DNA of 33,319 bases from Prevotella sp. (GTDB lineage: Bacteria > Bacteroidota > Bacteroidia > Bacteroidales > Bacteroidaceae): assembly GCA_016281055.1 (NCBI GenBank), contig JAEEHW010000031.1:1-33319 (forward strand), read 5' to 3'. How positions within the stretch are numbered: the first letter of the stretch is position 1; the number at the start of each line of letters is the position of its first letter. The notes below the pieces were generated by a model. That model searched no databases, was not told the origin of the DNA, and worked only from the letters and a program-made list of their open reading frames with translations. Below are positions 6,420 to 14,417 of this stretch, piece by piece. Made by a program: the position numbers and the translations under genes.

Positions 6420-6785
6420 TCATTCACCTTGAACCATGTGCAGACGCACACCTGCCGCTGCGCAATCCCCTCGCATAGGCGGAGCCATCTTCGCAATATC
6501 GACATCAACAGCCACGGCAAGCGGGAAACGCTTCAGTATGCCACAGCAGATGCGGTGGGCCACATGCTCCAGCAAGTTGGAAGGAATACCCATCTCTTTC
6601 TGCACCACTTCGAGTGCCTCTGCATAGTTAAGCGTATCAGCAACGTCGTCAGACAGACATGCCTTTTCTATTGGGTAATGCACAGTGAGGCTGACAACGT
6701 AGTCATTACCCACGATGCGCTCCTGTTCGAGCACACCATGATAACTGTGCATCCGCAATTCCTTTATGTATATCTGCCCTGTCAT
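6420..6785 (-). CDS. folB: Dihydroneopterin aldolase
   Basis: At 121 residues the protein has normal FolB length. Visible family residues are SYHGVLEQER with Glu22, Tyr54 in LNYAEA, and Lys99 in KMAPPM, matching the catalytic Glu/Tyr/Lys set known for FolB. It cleaves dihydroneopterin to 6-hydroxymethyl-dihydropterin and glycolaldehyde in folate synthesis, in the cytoplasm. It is the last of three minus-strand genes, 32 bp behind the rhamnose mutarotase gene. No other folate gene is in the window. Confidence 0.93.
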   Translation of the reverse strand: MTGQIYIKELRMHSYHGVLEQERIVGNDYVVSLTVHYPIEKACLSDDVADTLNYAEALEVVQKEMGIPSNLLEHVAHRICCGILKRFPLAVAVDVDIAKMAPPMRGDCAAAGVRLHMVQGE

Positions 6786-6817
6786 TAGCCTATGGTATTT
6801 GTGCGCTGTTCAGCAAA

Positions 6818-7138
6818 TCAATCCAGATGGAATACCTCTTTTATTGGTATAGTCACGGGAGAGTTGTCAGGATTGACCTCCATGATGTCTGCCATCATGT
6901 CCCACCACTTCTGCGTGATAGGGTCAACACCACCTTCAGTGTCCTGCGACGTAGTGTCACCAGCACACTCCTGATAGCCAAACAGAATGTTAGTGTCTTT
7001 GTCCCAGTAGATACTGTAGTTGCCTACACCTGAGTCTTTAATCATCTTTACCAGCTCCGGCCAAATGGCGGCGTGGCGCTTCTGATACTCTTCCTCACAG
7101 CCTGGCTTGAGGAACATCTTAAATGCGAATCTTGTCAT
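6818..7138 (-). CDS. rhaM: L-rhamnose mutarotase
   Basis: The 106-residue protein has the RhaM/YiiL signature: RFAFKMFLKPGCEEEYQKRH with Tyr18 and His22, then IYWD, the LFGYQEC segment and QKWWDMM near the C-terminus. RhaM interconverts the alpha and beta anomers of L-rhamnose in the cytoplasm, feeding rhamnose isomerase. No rhaA, rhaB or rhaD lies in the window, but the PL9 lyase and GH28 hydrolase nearby fit a pectin or rhamnogalacturonan diet. It sits between DUF3467 and folB on the minus strand, separated from DUF3467 by a short tandem repeat. Confidence 0.92.
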   Translation of the reverse strand: MTRFAFKMFLKPGCEEEYQKRHAAIWPELVKMIKDSGVGNYSIYWDKDTNILFGYQECAGDTTSQDTEGGVDPITQKWWDMMADIMEVNPDNSPVTIPIKEVFHLD

Positions 7139-7165
7139 GGTTAGTTAAGTATTTTAATTAAAAAA

Positions 7166-7215
7166 TGTGCATTATGCATTGTAATTGTGCACTATGCATT
7201 GTGAATTGTGCATTG
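7166..7215. repeat. Short ~20-bp tandem repeat
   Basis: Two units, 7166-7185 and 7186-7206, with consensus TGTGCAYTATGCATTGTRAAT, and a partial third unit at 7207-7215. They lie between the DUF3467 gene and rhaM and contain the palindrome ATGCAT. There is no coding potential. Confidence 0.55.
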
Positions 7216-7217
7216 CT

Positions 7218-7556
7218 CTACGCTTCACCTACGCCAAAAGGAGTTGCCGTGCCCGGAGGCATCTGCGTCGGTGCCTGTGCCTGCGGCTGTGCCACCTGGA
7301 TCTTACCGAATTCCTGTTCGTAGCGCATGATATTTTCCTGCAATGCCATAGCAAGACGCTTGGCATGTTCTGGAGCAAGGATAACGCGACTTACCACCTG
7401 TGCCTTAGGTGTACCTGGCAGAGTGCTGGCAAGGTCAACGATGAACTCGGCGTGAGAGTGTGAGATGATTGCAAAATTGCTATACACGCCCTTAGCAATG
7501 TCTTGACTGAGGTCGATTTGGAGCTGCTGCCCCTGTTGTGGTTTGTTGTTACTCAT
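7218..7556 (-). CDS. DUF3467 family protein
   Basis: The 112-residue protein has the DUF3467 pattern: an N-terminal strand ending in YSNFAIISHSHAEFIVDLAS, then LPGTPKAQVVSRVILAPEHAKRLAMALQENI. The family is widespread and of unknown function, with no enzyme motif. The C-terminus is Gln/Pro/Ala-rich and probably flexible. It is the first gene of the minus-strand group leading to rhaM and folB; a -7 box on the minus strand at 7581-7588 probably drives it. Confidence 0.85.
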   Translation of the reverse strand: MSNNKPQQGQQLQIDLSQDIAKGVYSNFAIISHSHAEFIVDLASTLPGTPKAQVVSRVILAPEHAKRLAMALQENIMRYEQEFGKIQVAQPQAQAPTQMPPGTATPFGVGEA

Positions 7557-7580
7557 AGTTGTTTTGATTGTTTAGATGTG

Positions 7581-7588
7581 CAAAGATA
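7581..7588 (-). promoter_or_regulatory. -7 promoter box of the DUF3467 gene
   Basis: TATCTTTG on the minus strand lies 24 bases before the ATG. No good -33 TTTG is seen at standard spacing. Confidence 0.45.
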
Positions 7589-7670
7589 ATCAAAATATTT
7601 TAATATCACACGAAGGTGGAAGAAGAAAAATCACTAATTACTTAATAAAACAAAAAAATAAGATAAAGTA

Positions 7671-7701
7671 TTTGTCATTTCATAATATTTTTGTAAATTT
7701 G
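7671..7701 (+). promoter_or_regulatory. Promoter of the amidase-MCE-dnaA operon
   Basis: TTTG at 7671-7674, a 19-base spacer and TAAATTTG at 7694-7701. This places the transcript start near 7708 and rules out the in-frame start at 7576 for the amidase. It leaves a 5' leader of about 93 nt. Confidence 0.78.
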
Positions 7702-7800
7702 CATACATTTTTATCTGTTTACGCCCGATTTTTCCAATTTCAAGGCGGGACAGATGCCGAGCACAGCTCTGCAGTGTTGATTAATCAAAAATTGTCCACA

Positions 7801-9105
7801 ATGCGTAGCAAAACATTTATCATATTGACTTTCAGCATACTCTTAGCTCTGTCATTGAACGTCAGCGCAAAAGAATTTACGCTGGTCATTGATGCCGGAC
7901 ATGGTGGACAGGATGCTGGAGCCGTTGGTTCTTTCTCAAAGGAAAAAGACATAAACCTTCGAACCGCCCTCGCATTCGGAAAGAATGTGGAACGTAATTG
8001 TCCTGATGTAAAGGTCATATACACTCGCAAAACAGACGTATTCGTTACACTTAAAGGACGCGCCGACATTGCAAACAAAGCCAAGGCAGACCTTTTCATA
8101 AGCATACACACCAACGCACTGCCACCAGGAAACAACACCGCAAAGGGACTGGAGACCTACACGCTGGGTATGCACCGTGCAAAAGACAACCTTGATGTGG
8201 CAAAAAGAGAAAACTCCGTAATCCTTGTGGAAAAGGATTATCAGGAATCATATCAGGGATTTGACCCAAACTCTGCGGAGAGCTATATCATATTCGAATT
8301 TATGCAAGACAACAACATGCAACGCTCCGTTGACCTTGCGAAATTCGTCCAGAAAGATGTATGTTCTATAGCGAACCGCCCTGACAAAGGAGTAAAGCAA
8401 GCCGGATTCCTGGTACTCAGGGAAACATCAATGCCAAGTTGCCTGATTGAATTGGGATTTATCTCTACACCAGCAGAAGAAAAACTCCTCAATGACGAGG
8501 CCAGTATCGAGAATATAGCAAAAGGCATATACAACGCCTTCATCGAATACAAGAAAAAATATGACAACAACATAACAGTGCCATATAAAGCCGAGGAACC
8601 TACGATAAACGTACCTGAGATAATTCCACAGAAGCAGGACAATCCAAAGACGGAGAACAAGTCGAAGGAAAAGGATAAGAAGAAAGAATCCAAGAAAAAG
8701 GAAGACAAGAAAAAAGAAGAAAAAAAGGTAGAAAAGAAACCGGAACAAAAAACAGATGACAAGGAGAAAGTGGATAACAAGGTAGAAAACACAATCAACA
8801 CTACCCTACCTCAAACCACCTCCAAAGATAGTGATGCTCCAATCTTCAAAGTACAGATAGTGGCAACCGACAAGCCATTCAAAAAGGGTGATCCACATTT
8901 CAAAGGACGCACAGACTATAATATGTATATGGAGAACGGAATGGCCAAATACACCATCGGGGCATCAACAGACTATACTGAAATCGTGAAACTGAAAAAC
9001 GAACTGCAGCCCACGTTTACCGACTGTTTCATCGTGGCATTCAAGAAGGGACAGAAGATGAACATAACAGAGGCAATACAGGAATATAGAAAAAACAAGA
9101 AATAA
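7801..9105 (+). CDS. N-acetylmuramoyl-L-alanine amidase (Amidase_3) with Lys-rich linker
   Basis: The 434-residue exported enzyme cleaves the bond between MurNAc and the stem peptide of peptidoglycan. Residues 1-23 are a signal peptide. The zinc ligands are visible as His34 (DAGHGG), Glu48 and His103 (SIHTNA), with catalytic Glu217 in IELGF. Residues ~281-330 are a very Lys/Glu-rich linker, and ~345-434 form a C-terminal domain that resembles a SPOR-like septal-peptidoglycan binder (FKVQIV at its start); that call is tentative. The frame is open to 7576, but the promoter at 7671-7701 and the signal peptide fix the start at 7801. It is the first gene of an operon with the MCE protein (2 bp gap) and dnaA. 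Confidence 0.93.
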   Translation: MRSKTFIILTFSILLALSLNVSAKEFTLVIDAGHGGQDAGAVGSFSKEKDINLRTALAFGKNVERNCPDVKVIYTRKTDVFVTLKGRADIANKAKADLFISIHTNALPPGNNTAKGLETYTLGMHRAKDNLDVAKRENSVILVEKDYQESYQGFDPNSAESYIIFEFMQDNNMQRSVDLAKFVQKDVCSIANRPDKGVKQAGFLVLRETSMPSCLIELGFISTPAEEKLLNDEASIENIAKGIYNAFIEYKKKYDNNITVPYKAEEPTINVPEIIPQKQDNPKTENKSKEKDKKKESKKKEDKKKEEKKVEKKPEQKTDDKEKVDNKVENTINTTLPQTTSKDSDAPIFKVQIVATDKPFKKGDPHFKGRTDYNMYMENGMAKYTIGASTDYTEIVKLKNELQPTFTDCFIVAFKKGQKMNITEAIQEYRKNKK

Positions 9106-9107
9106 GG

Positions 9108-10025
9108 ATGAACAAGATATTTACCAAAGAAGTTAAGATAGCATTGGTGGCAATCGTTGCCCTGGTATTGCTGTTTTTTGGAATGAACTTTCTCAAGGGA
9201 CTGACAATATTCAGTTCCTCCACAACATACAACATGGCATTCAAGGACCTTAAAGGACTTTCCAAATCTACTGCCATATATGCTGATGGATACAAAGTAG
9301 GCACTGTGACAGCCATAAACTACGACTATGAGAAAGCCGGCAACATCATGGTACAATGCGACATTGACCCTCAATTGCGCATACCCGCAGGCTCACAGGC
9401 AGAGATTGAAAGTGACCTGATGGGCAACATCAAGGTAAACCTACTGTTAGCCAACAACCCACGCGAACGTATAGAACCAGGCGGTGTGATACAAGGCGTA
9501 GATGAAGTAGGGTTGATGGCACAGGCAGCAGACATGATGCCGACAATCATGGCCATAGTACCAAAACTTGACAGCATCGTAACATCAGTAAACACAATAC
9601 TGGCAAATCCAGCCATCATACATATACTGCAAAACGCAGAAGGCATGACGGCTAACCTTAAGGTGACCACAGCCGAACTAAACTCACTGGCATCGCAACT
9701 GAACAAAAACGTTCCTGGCATCATGCAACATGCCAACGCTACACTGGCCAACACAGAAACCCTCACCGACAATCTGGCGAAGGTGGACGTTGATGGCACC
9801 ATGAAAAAAATAGACCATACACTTAGCAACCTCGAACAGATGTCTAACGCACTGAACAACCGTGAAGGCACACTCGGACTGCTGATGTATGACAAAGGAG
9901 TGTATAATAACCTGAACTCCACTATGAGCCACGCAGATTCACTTATGATAGATTTCAAGGCTCACCCCAAACGCTATGTGCATTTCTCAGTTTTCGGAAA
10001 GAAAGATAAAACACAGGAGAAATAA
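9108..10025 (+). CDS. MCE/MlaD-family lipid transport protein
   Basis: The 305-residue protein begins with one membrane anchor (about residues 10-30, KIALVAIVALVLLFFGMNFL) followed by a single MCE domain (about 38-115, with FKDLKGL and GYKVGTVTAI). The rest is helical, rich in Asn, Thr and Leu with periodic NLxxL patterns, as in MCE proteins that form a periplasmic tube or stalk. Family members carry phospholipids between inner and outer membrane together with MlaE/MlaF-type permease and ATPase. Those partners are not in this window. The start is 2 bp after the amidase stop and dnaA follows after 3 bp, so all three are surely one transcript. Confidence 0.9.
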   Translation: MNKIFTKEVKIALVAIVALVLLFFGMNFLKGLTIFSSSTTYNMAFKDLKGLSKSTAIYADGYKVGTVTAINYDYEKAGNIMVQCDIDPQLRIPAGSQAEIESDLMGNIKVNLLLANNPRERIEPGGVIQGVDEVGLMAQAADMMPTIMAIVPKLDSIVTSVNTILANPAIIHILQNAEGMTANLKVTTAELNSLASQLNKNVPGIMQHANATLANTETLTDNLAKVDVDGTMKKIDHTLSNLEQMSNALNNREGTLGLLMYDKGVYNNLNSTMSHADSLMIDFKAHPKRYVHFSVFGKKDKTQEK

Positions 10026-10028
10026 GGC

Positions 10029-11444
10029 ATGGTATTAACAGACAGCAAAGCATTATGGGCGTCGTGCCTTAAATACATAAGGCAGAACGTGGCGGCAGAG
10101 GACTATAACAGGCTCTTTGCCTTTGTCACGTTTGAGAAATTCGTCGTAGCGGAGAGAAGGCTTGTACTGCAGGTACCAAACGAATATATCTGTGAGCAGA
10201 TTGAACAGCATTTCCTTGAGGTTCTAAGGATTGCAATCTTTAATACCTTTGGCAAGATACGCCTTGACTGGGATATCGTAGTTGTAGAAGGTAAGAAAAT
10301 ATTGGTAGAAAGTCCAGACGGTTCTGTACCTTACGACATAGAACAGCAGCTTGAGCATGCTCCTGGAGAGAAGGTACATAAGAATCTACCTCCGATAGAT
10401 TCGCAGTTGAATCAGCATCAGACATTCCGATCGTTTATAGAAGGAGACAGCAATAAGCTGTCACGTTCAATAGGTCTGAGCATCGCCGAACACCCAAATA
10501 CATCTCAATTCAATCCTATGTTTGTCTTCGGACCGTCAGGGTGTGGAAAGACACACCTTGTCAATGCCATAGGAAACAGATGTAAAGAACTCTATCCTGC
10601 AAAGCGAGTGCTGTATGTCAGTGCACGCACTTTCCAAACACAGTATTCTACCTCCACCATGCAGGGTAGGATAAATGACTTTATTGCATTTTATCAGACC
10701 ATTGACATGCTCATCGTTGACGATGTGCAGGAATGGGTAAAAGCGACAGGAACTCAAGATACATTCTTCCATATCTTCAATCATCTGCACAGAAACGGAC
10801 GCAGGATAATACTAGTCAGCGACCGTGCTCCTGTAGAGTTAGAAGGAATGAACAAGCGACTTTTAACACGATTTGCCTGTGGCATGACAGCAGAGATGGA
10901 GAAACCCAATTACCAGCTCTGTGTAGATATACTGAAAAGGAAGATTGCACGTGACGGTCTTGTCGTACCTGACGATGTTGTTCAGTTTATTGCAAAAACA
11001 GCAAACGGCTCTGTTCGTGAAATAGAAGGAGTTATCAGTTCACTCCTGGCAAACAGTATCACATACCACTGCAACATAGATATGGCATTGGTAGAGCGAG
11101 TTGTAAAACGTGCTGTAAAGATTGACAACATGCCACTGACAGTCGATGACATCATAGACAGAGTAAGCCGTGAATATGATGTCACACCTAATGCTATCAA
11201 GGGACGTTCACGAAAGAAAGAGGTGGTATTGCCACGTCAGCTCGTGATGTTCCTTGCCGACAAGCATACCAACATTCCTGCTACACGTATAGGAAAACTT
11301 GTTGGCTCGCGCGACCATAGCACAGTACTACACAGCATTGCAAAAGTGGAAGAACAAATATCAACAGACAAGTCTTTCGCTATGCTTGTGGAGAAGATAG
11401 AAAAATTACTACAAATCAAGTCTTCAAATAATAAAAAAAGTTAA
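10029..11444 (+). CDS. dnaA: Chromosomal replication initiator DnaA
   Basis: At 471 residues it has all four DnaA parts: domain I (about 1-90), a short linker, the AAA+ domain with Walker A GPSGCGKTHL and Walker B MLIVDDVQ, sensor region LVSDRAP, arginine finger region RLLTRF, and the domain IV helix-turn-helix with the signature GSRDHSTVLHSI. It binds DnaA boxes at oriC and opens the origin. Unusually it is the third gene of an envelope operon; dnaN, recF and gyrB are absent. The 167 bp after the gene carry no cluster of TTATNCACA boxes, so oriC is not evident here. The only exact box noticed, at 31774-31782, is inside a gene. Confidence 0.96.
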   Translation: MVLTDSKALWASCLKYIRQNVAAEDYNRLFAFVTFEKFVVAERRLVLQVPNEYICEQIEQHFLEVLRIAIFNTFGKIRLDWDIVVVEGKKILVESPDGSVPYDIEQQLEHAPGEKVHKNLPPIDSQLNQHQTFRSFIEGDSNKLSRSIGLSIAEHPNTSQFNPMFVFGPSGCGKTHLVNAIGNRCKELYPAKRVLYVSARTFQTQYSTSTMQGRINDFIAFYQTIDMLIVDDVQEWVKATGTQDTFFHIFNHLHRNGRRIILVSDRAPVELEGMNKRLLTRFACGMTAEMEKPNYQLCVDILKRKIARDGLVVPDDVVQFIAKTANGSVREIEGVISSLLANSITYHCNIDMALVERVVKRAVKIDNMPLTVDDIIDRVSREYDVTPNAIKGRSRKKEVVLPRQLVMFLADKHTNIPATRIGKLVGSRDHSTVLHSIAKVEEQISTDKSFAMLVEKIEKLLQIKSSNNKKS

Positions 11445-11490
11445 AAACAATTACAAATCGCCTATAAAACCTTGCAAATTGTGAAACAAG

Positions 11491-11522
11491 TTTGCACATG
11501 TCTGTTATTTTTATTAACTTTG
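11491..11522 (+). promoter_or_regulatory. Promoter of the M23 peptidase gene
   Basis: TTTG at 11491-11494, a 20-base spacer and TAACTTTG at 11515-11522. Confidence 0.8.
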
Positions 11523-11611
11523 CAATAATTCGAGTTAACAAAATTAGAATATTTATCAGGCATGGGCTATCAATCTTCCCAATATGCCGTTAAAATAGGA
11601 GAAACTAACCA

Positions 11612-12595
11612 ATGAGTTTTAAAAAAATTTATTCATTTCTTGTAGTAACAGTATTAACAGCAACATCAACAACAGCATTCGCACAGGATCTGATAGCACG
11701 TCAGGCTCCCGTGGATAAGCATATGCGCAAACTTGACACACTTGCCCTCAAGGCAGTTGTCGAGCGTGAGGAGGCACAGATGCCAGCTTCGAAGCTTTAT
11801 GACGAATGGGACAACAAATATGCACACAAAGCAACAGAGTTGCCTGATTCATTCCGCATAAACCTGCGTGGTTTCCACATGCCGACAGAGAGTCGTGTGG
11901 TGACAAGTAATTTCGGTTCACGCTGGGGACGTCAGCACAAAGGACTTGACATCAAGGTTTACATTGGCGACACAATCCGTGCTGCATTCTCTGGTAAAGT
12001 GCGTGTTGTACGCTATGAAGCTGCTGGATACGGTAAATATGTCGTAATACGTCACAACAACGGTCTCGAGACCATCTATGGACACATGAGTGCCTGGCTT
12101 GTTGAAGAGAATCAGACTGTAAAGGCAGGACAGCCTATCGGACTCGGTGGCAATACTGGCCGAAGCACTGGTTCACACTTGCATTTCGAGACACGTCTGT
12201 GCGGAGTGGCTTTGAACCCTGCATTGATGTTTGACTTCCGCAATCAGGATGTTGTTGGCGACTATTACATGTTCCGTAAATCAACATACGAAAACGAAGG
12301 TCAGTTGGCAAACGAAGTACGTGGAAAGATTGGCAATGGTGGATATGTTGCAAGCGATGTACGCGGAGAAACCATACCTGGCGGAGGCACTCCAAAGGAG
12401 CCTTCTTCAGCAAAACAAAAACAACAAGCGAAAGCACAGCAGAATGCTACTGCACGCTATCATAAGGTGGCAGCAGGAGAGACATTGTTCAGCATAGCAA
12501 AGCGTAGAGGCTTAACAGTAGAAGAGCTTTGCAAGAAGAACCACATCACTCGTGACGTAAAGGTTCGTCCAGGACAATTGCTGCGCTACTCATAA
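11612..12595 (+). CDS. Secreted M23 peptidase with C-terminal LysM
   Basis: The 327-residue protein carries a signal peptide (1-24), an M23/LytM domain (about 88-205) and a C-terminal LysM repeat (about 277-326, YHKVAAGETLFSIAKRRG). All zinc and catalytic residues are present: His109 and Asp113 (HKGLDI), His158 (YGHMS) and His189/His191 (GSHLHFE). It is therefore expected to be an active peptidoglycan endopeptidase rather than an EnvC-like activator. A purine-rich AGGAGA 11 bases before the ATG could act as a ribosome site, which is uncommon here. It has its own promoter after dnaA and a terminator behind it. Confidence 0.93.
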   Translation: MSFKKIYSFLVVTVLTATSTTAFAQDLIARQAPVDKHMRKLDTLALKAVVEREEAQMPASKLYDEWDNKYAHKATELPDSFRINLRGFHMPTESRVVTSNFGSRWGRQHKGLDIKVYIGDTIRAAFSGKVRVVRYEAAGYGKYVVIRHNNGLETIYGHMSAWLVEENQTVKAGQPIGLGGNTGRSTGSHLHFETRLCGVALNPALMFDFRNQDVVGDYYMFRKSTYENEGQLANEVRGKIGNGGYVASDVRGETIPGGGTPKEPSSAKQKQQAKAQQNATARYHKVAAGETLFSIAKRRGLTVEELCKKNHITRDVKVRPGQLLRYS

Positions 12596-12641
12596 TGCAG
12601 AAATAATCTCCTTTCATAAACAAAAAACATAACTTTGCAAG

Positions 12642-12678
12642 GGCCTGTTTAGATGTGAGTCTCGACAGGCCTATTTTT
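12642..12678 (+). terminator. Terminator of the M23 peptidase gene
   Basis: GGCCTGT (12642-12648) pairs with ACAGGCC (12665-12671), followed by TATTTTT. The sequence from here to 12801 is AT-rich with repeated TATTCT words and holds no gene. Confidence 0.75.
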
Positions 12679-12801
12679 ATTCTCAGAATCTTAATTCATG
12701 GAATAACCACCCTATGAATTATATTTCTCAGAATGTTTATTCTAACGATTACTATTCTTATGGATTATATTCTATAATATAGAACCAACCTTATTTATAT
12801 A

Positions 12802-13623
12802 ATGACAATGGAAAAAGAGAAAGACATCTACGAAAAGATATTGCACGATGCTGTAAAGATGGCAGAAAAGGCGGGTGAGATACAGATGGAATCATTCCGC
12901 TCACCACAATTACGCATGGACACAAAAACATCACAGTATGATGTTGTGACAGAGGTTGACAAGGCGTGTGAGGCATACCTTGTAAAAGAAATAAGTCGCA
13001 AATATCCCAGCCATACTATAATAGGCGAAGAAACTGGCAAGCACATACACGAAGGTGCAGAATGGGAATGGGTTGTCGATCCACTCGACGGTACTAACAG
13101 CTACTCTCAAGGCTTGCCTATATTCTGCGTCAGCATCGGCATACGCTACAAAGGAGAACCGGTTGTTGGTGTCGTTTACGCTCCGTACCTTGACGAGCTG
13201 TTCACAGCAATCAAAGGACGTGGTGCACAGATGCAGCAAGGCCTTTGCTTAGGTGAGCTGATGCCTGGCGACAAACTACATGTATCAAAAAAGACTGACC
13301 TTGGTGAATGTGTCGTTGCGTCAGGATTTCCCTACGACAAAGCCACTAACCCGGCAAACAACATCGACAACGCATCAAAGGTTTTGCCACTAGTTCGCGG
13401 ATTCCGCCGTATGGGTAGTTGTGCCTACGACATGTGCTGTGTAGCCATGAGCACCATAGACGTGTACTGGGAATTAGATTTGAAAGAATACGACTGCTGC
13501 GCAGGAATGGTTATTGTACAGGAAGCTGGAGGAGTGATAAAGCATTTCAGATACGACCGACATATCAGCATCATAGCAGGCAACAGCACACTGGTAGATG
13601 CAATCGGCAAGATTGTAAAATAA
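12802..13623 (+). CDS. Inositol-monophosphatase-family phosphatase
   Basis: The 273-residue protein has the three metal-binding motifs of the family: IIGEET (Glu76), VVDPLDGTNSY (Asp93, Asp96) and the C-terminal block LDLKEYDCCAG...VQEAGG in place of WDxAAG. The family covers inositol monophosphatases (SuhB), histidinol phosphatases and 3'-phosphoadenosine nucleotidases (CysQ), and the substrate cannot be fixed here. WELDLKEYDCCAG departs from the usual form but keeps the aspartate. It is probably cytoplasmic. It is followed after 30 bp by the DUF2461 gene, so the two are likely co-transcribed. The start may be 12802 or 12808. Confidence 0.87.
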   Translation: MTMEKEKDIYEKILHDAVKMAEKAGEIQMESFRSPQLRMDTKTSQYDVVTEVDKACEAYLVKEISRKYPSHTIIGEETGKHIHEGAEWEWVVDPLDGTNSYSQGLPIFCVSIGIRYKGEPVVGVVYAPYLDELFTAIKGRGAQMQQGLCLGELMPGDKLHVSKKTDLGECVVASGFPYDKATNPANNIDNASKVLPLVRGFRRMGSCAYDMCCVAMSTIDVYWELDLKEYDCCAGMVIVQEAGGVIKHFRYDRHISIIAGNSTLVDAIGKIVK

Positions 13624-13653
13624 AACAACTTTGCAACCAAACATCTGATATAA

Positions 13654-14322
13654 ATGAAAGAGATACTTGATTTCCTCGATCGTCTAGCGGTTAACAATAA
13701 CAAACCGTGGTTTGACGACCACAAAGAGGAATACAAAGCAATAAAGGCCAAATTCGATGCTTTCGCAATGGATTTCCTACATGGCGTGGAACTGTTTGAG
13801 CCACGCGTGACAGGTCTTGCGCTGAAAGACATCACCTACCGCATTTACCGCGACTTGCGTTTTTCAAAAGACAAACGACCGTACAAAGACTGGCATGGAG
13901 TATATGTATGTCCCAAAGGCAAGAAATCTGGAATGGCAGGATATTACATACACCTTGAGCCAGGCTCTGATACATTCTTTCTCTGCGGTGGTCTATACAA
14001 TCCGACAAAAGAGGTAATACACAGCATCAGGGAGGGTTTCATGCTTGAGGGCGATGATTTCAAACATGCCCTTGAGGAATGTCCCGACTTTCAGTTGCCA
14101 TGGGATGAGGCAATGAAGAAAATGCCACGGGGATACAACGAAGATGATGCTTACAGCAAGTTCTACCGTCTGCGCAGTTACACACTCATGAAACCAATAA
14201 CCCGACGCGATGTACTGCGTAAGGATTTTCTCCAACGTGCACTCGACGACCTGCGTCGCACCCAACCGTTCAATGAGCTTCTCAACAAATGCTACGACTA
14301 CGCAATGGAGACAGAAGACTGA
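13654..14322 (+). CDS. DUF2461 family protein
   Basis: The 222-residue protein matches DUF2461 (TIGR02453 type) along its length: FLDRLAVNNNKPWFDDHKEEY at the N-terminus, RIYRDLRFSKDKRPYKDW in the middle, then YYIHLEPG and GGLYNP. The function of the family is unknown. There is no signal peptide and no membrane span. It follows the phosphatase gene by 30 bp. Confidence 0.9.
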   Translation: MKEILDFLDRLAVNNNKPWFDDHKEEYKAIKAKFDAFAMDFLHGVELFEPRVTGLALKDITYRIYRDLRFSKDKRPYKDWHGVYVCPKGKKSGMAGYYIHLEPGSDTFFLCGGLYNPTKEVIHSIREGFMLEGDDFKHALEECPDFQLPWDEAMKKMPRGYNEDDAYSKFYRLRSYTLMKPITRRDVLRKDFLQRALDDLRRTQPFNELLNKCYDYAMETED

Positions 14323-14417
14323 ATGAAACTACGGAAAAGGCAAAGGCTATGCATATATGCGGGTACTATACTCACCTACCCTAACATAAAATCATAACCA
14401 ATAATTTATTCACGACT

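Noticed and set aside
7576..7800. N-terminal extension of the amidase
   Set aside because: The promoter at 7671-7701 lies inside it, and a normal signal peptide starts at 7801.
8283..8801. 172-residue minus-strand frame opposite the amidase
   Set aside because: It is made of Phe, Leu and Ser runs that mirror the Lys/Glu-rich linker of the amidase; no start signals, and the amidase is certain.
11445..11611. oriC next to dnaA
   Set aside because: No cluster of TTATNCACA boxes and no AT-rich unwinding repeats; the gap is short and holds the M23 promoter.
12630..12637. TAACTTTG as a promoter
   Set aside because: No TTTG at the right spacing, and a transcript would start inside the terminator hairpin of the M23 gene.
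12679..12790. TATTCT-rich stretch as a repeat array
   Set aside because: Spacing is irregular and the words are short; consistent with AT-rich drift.
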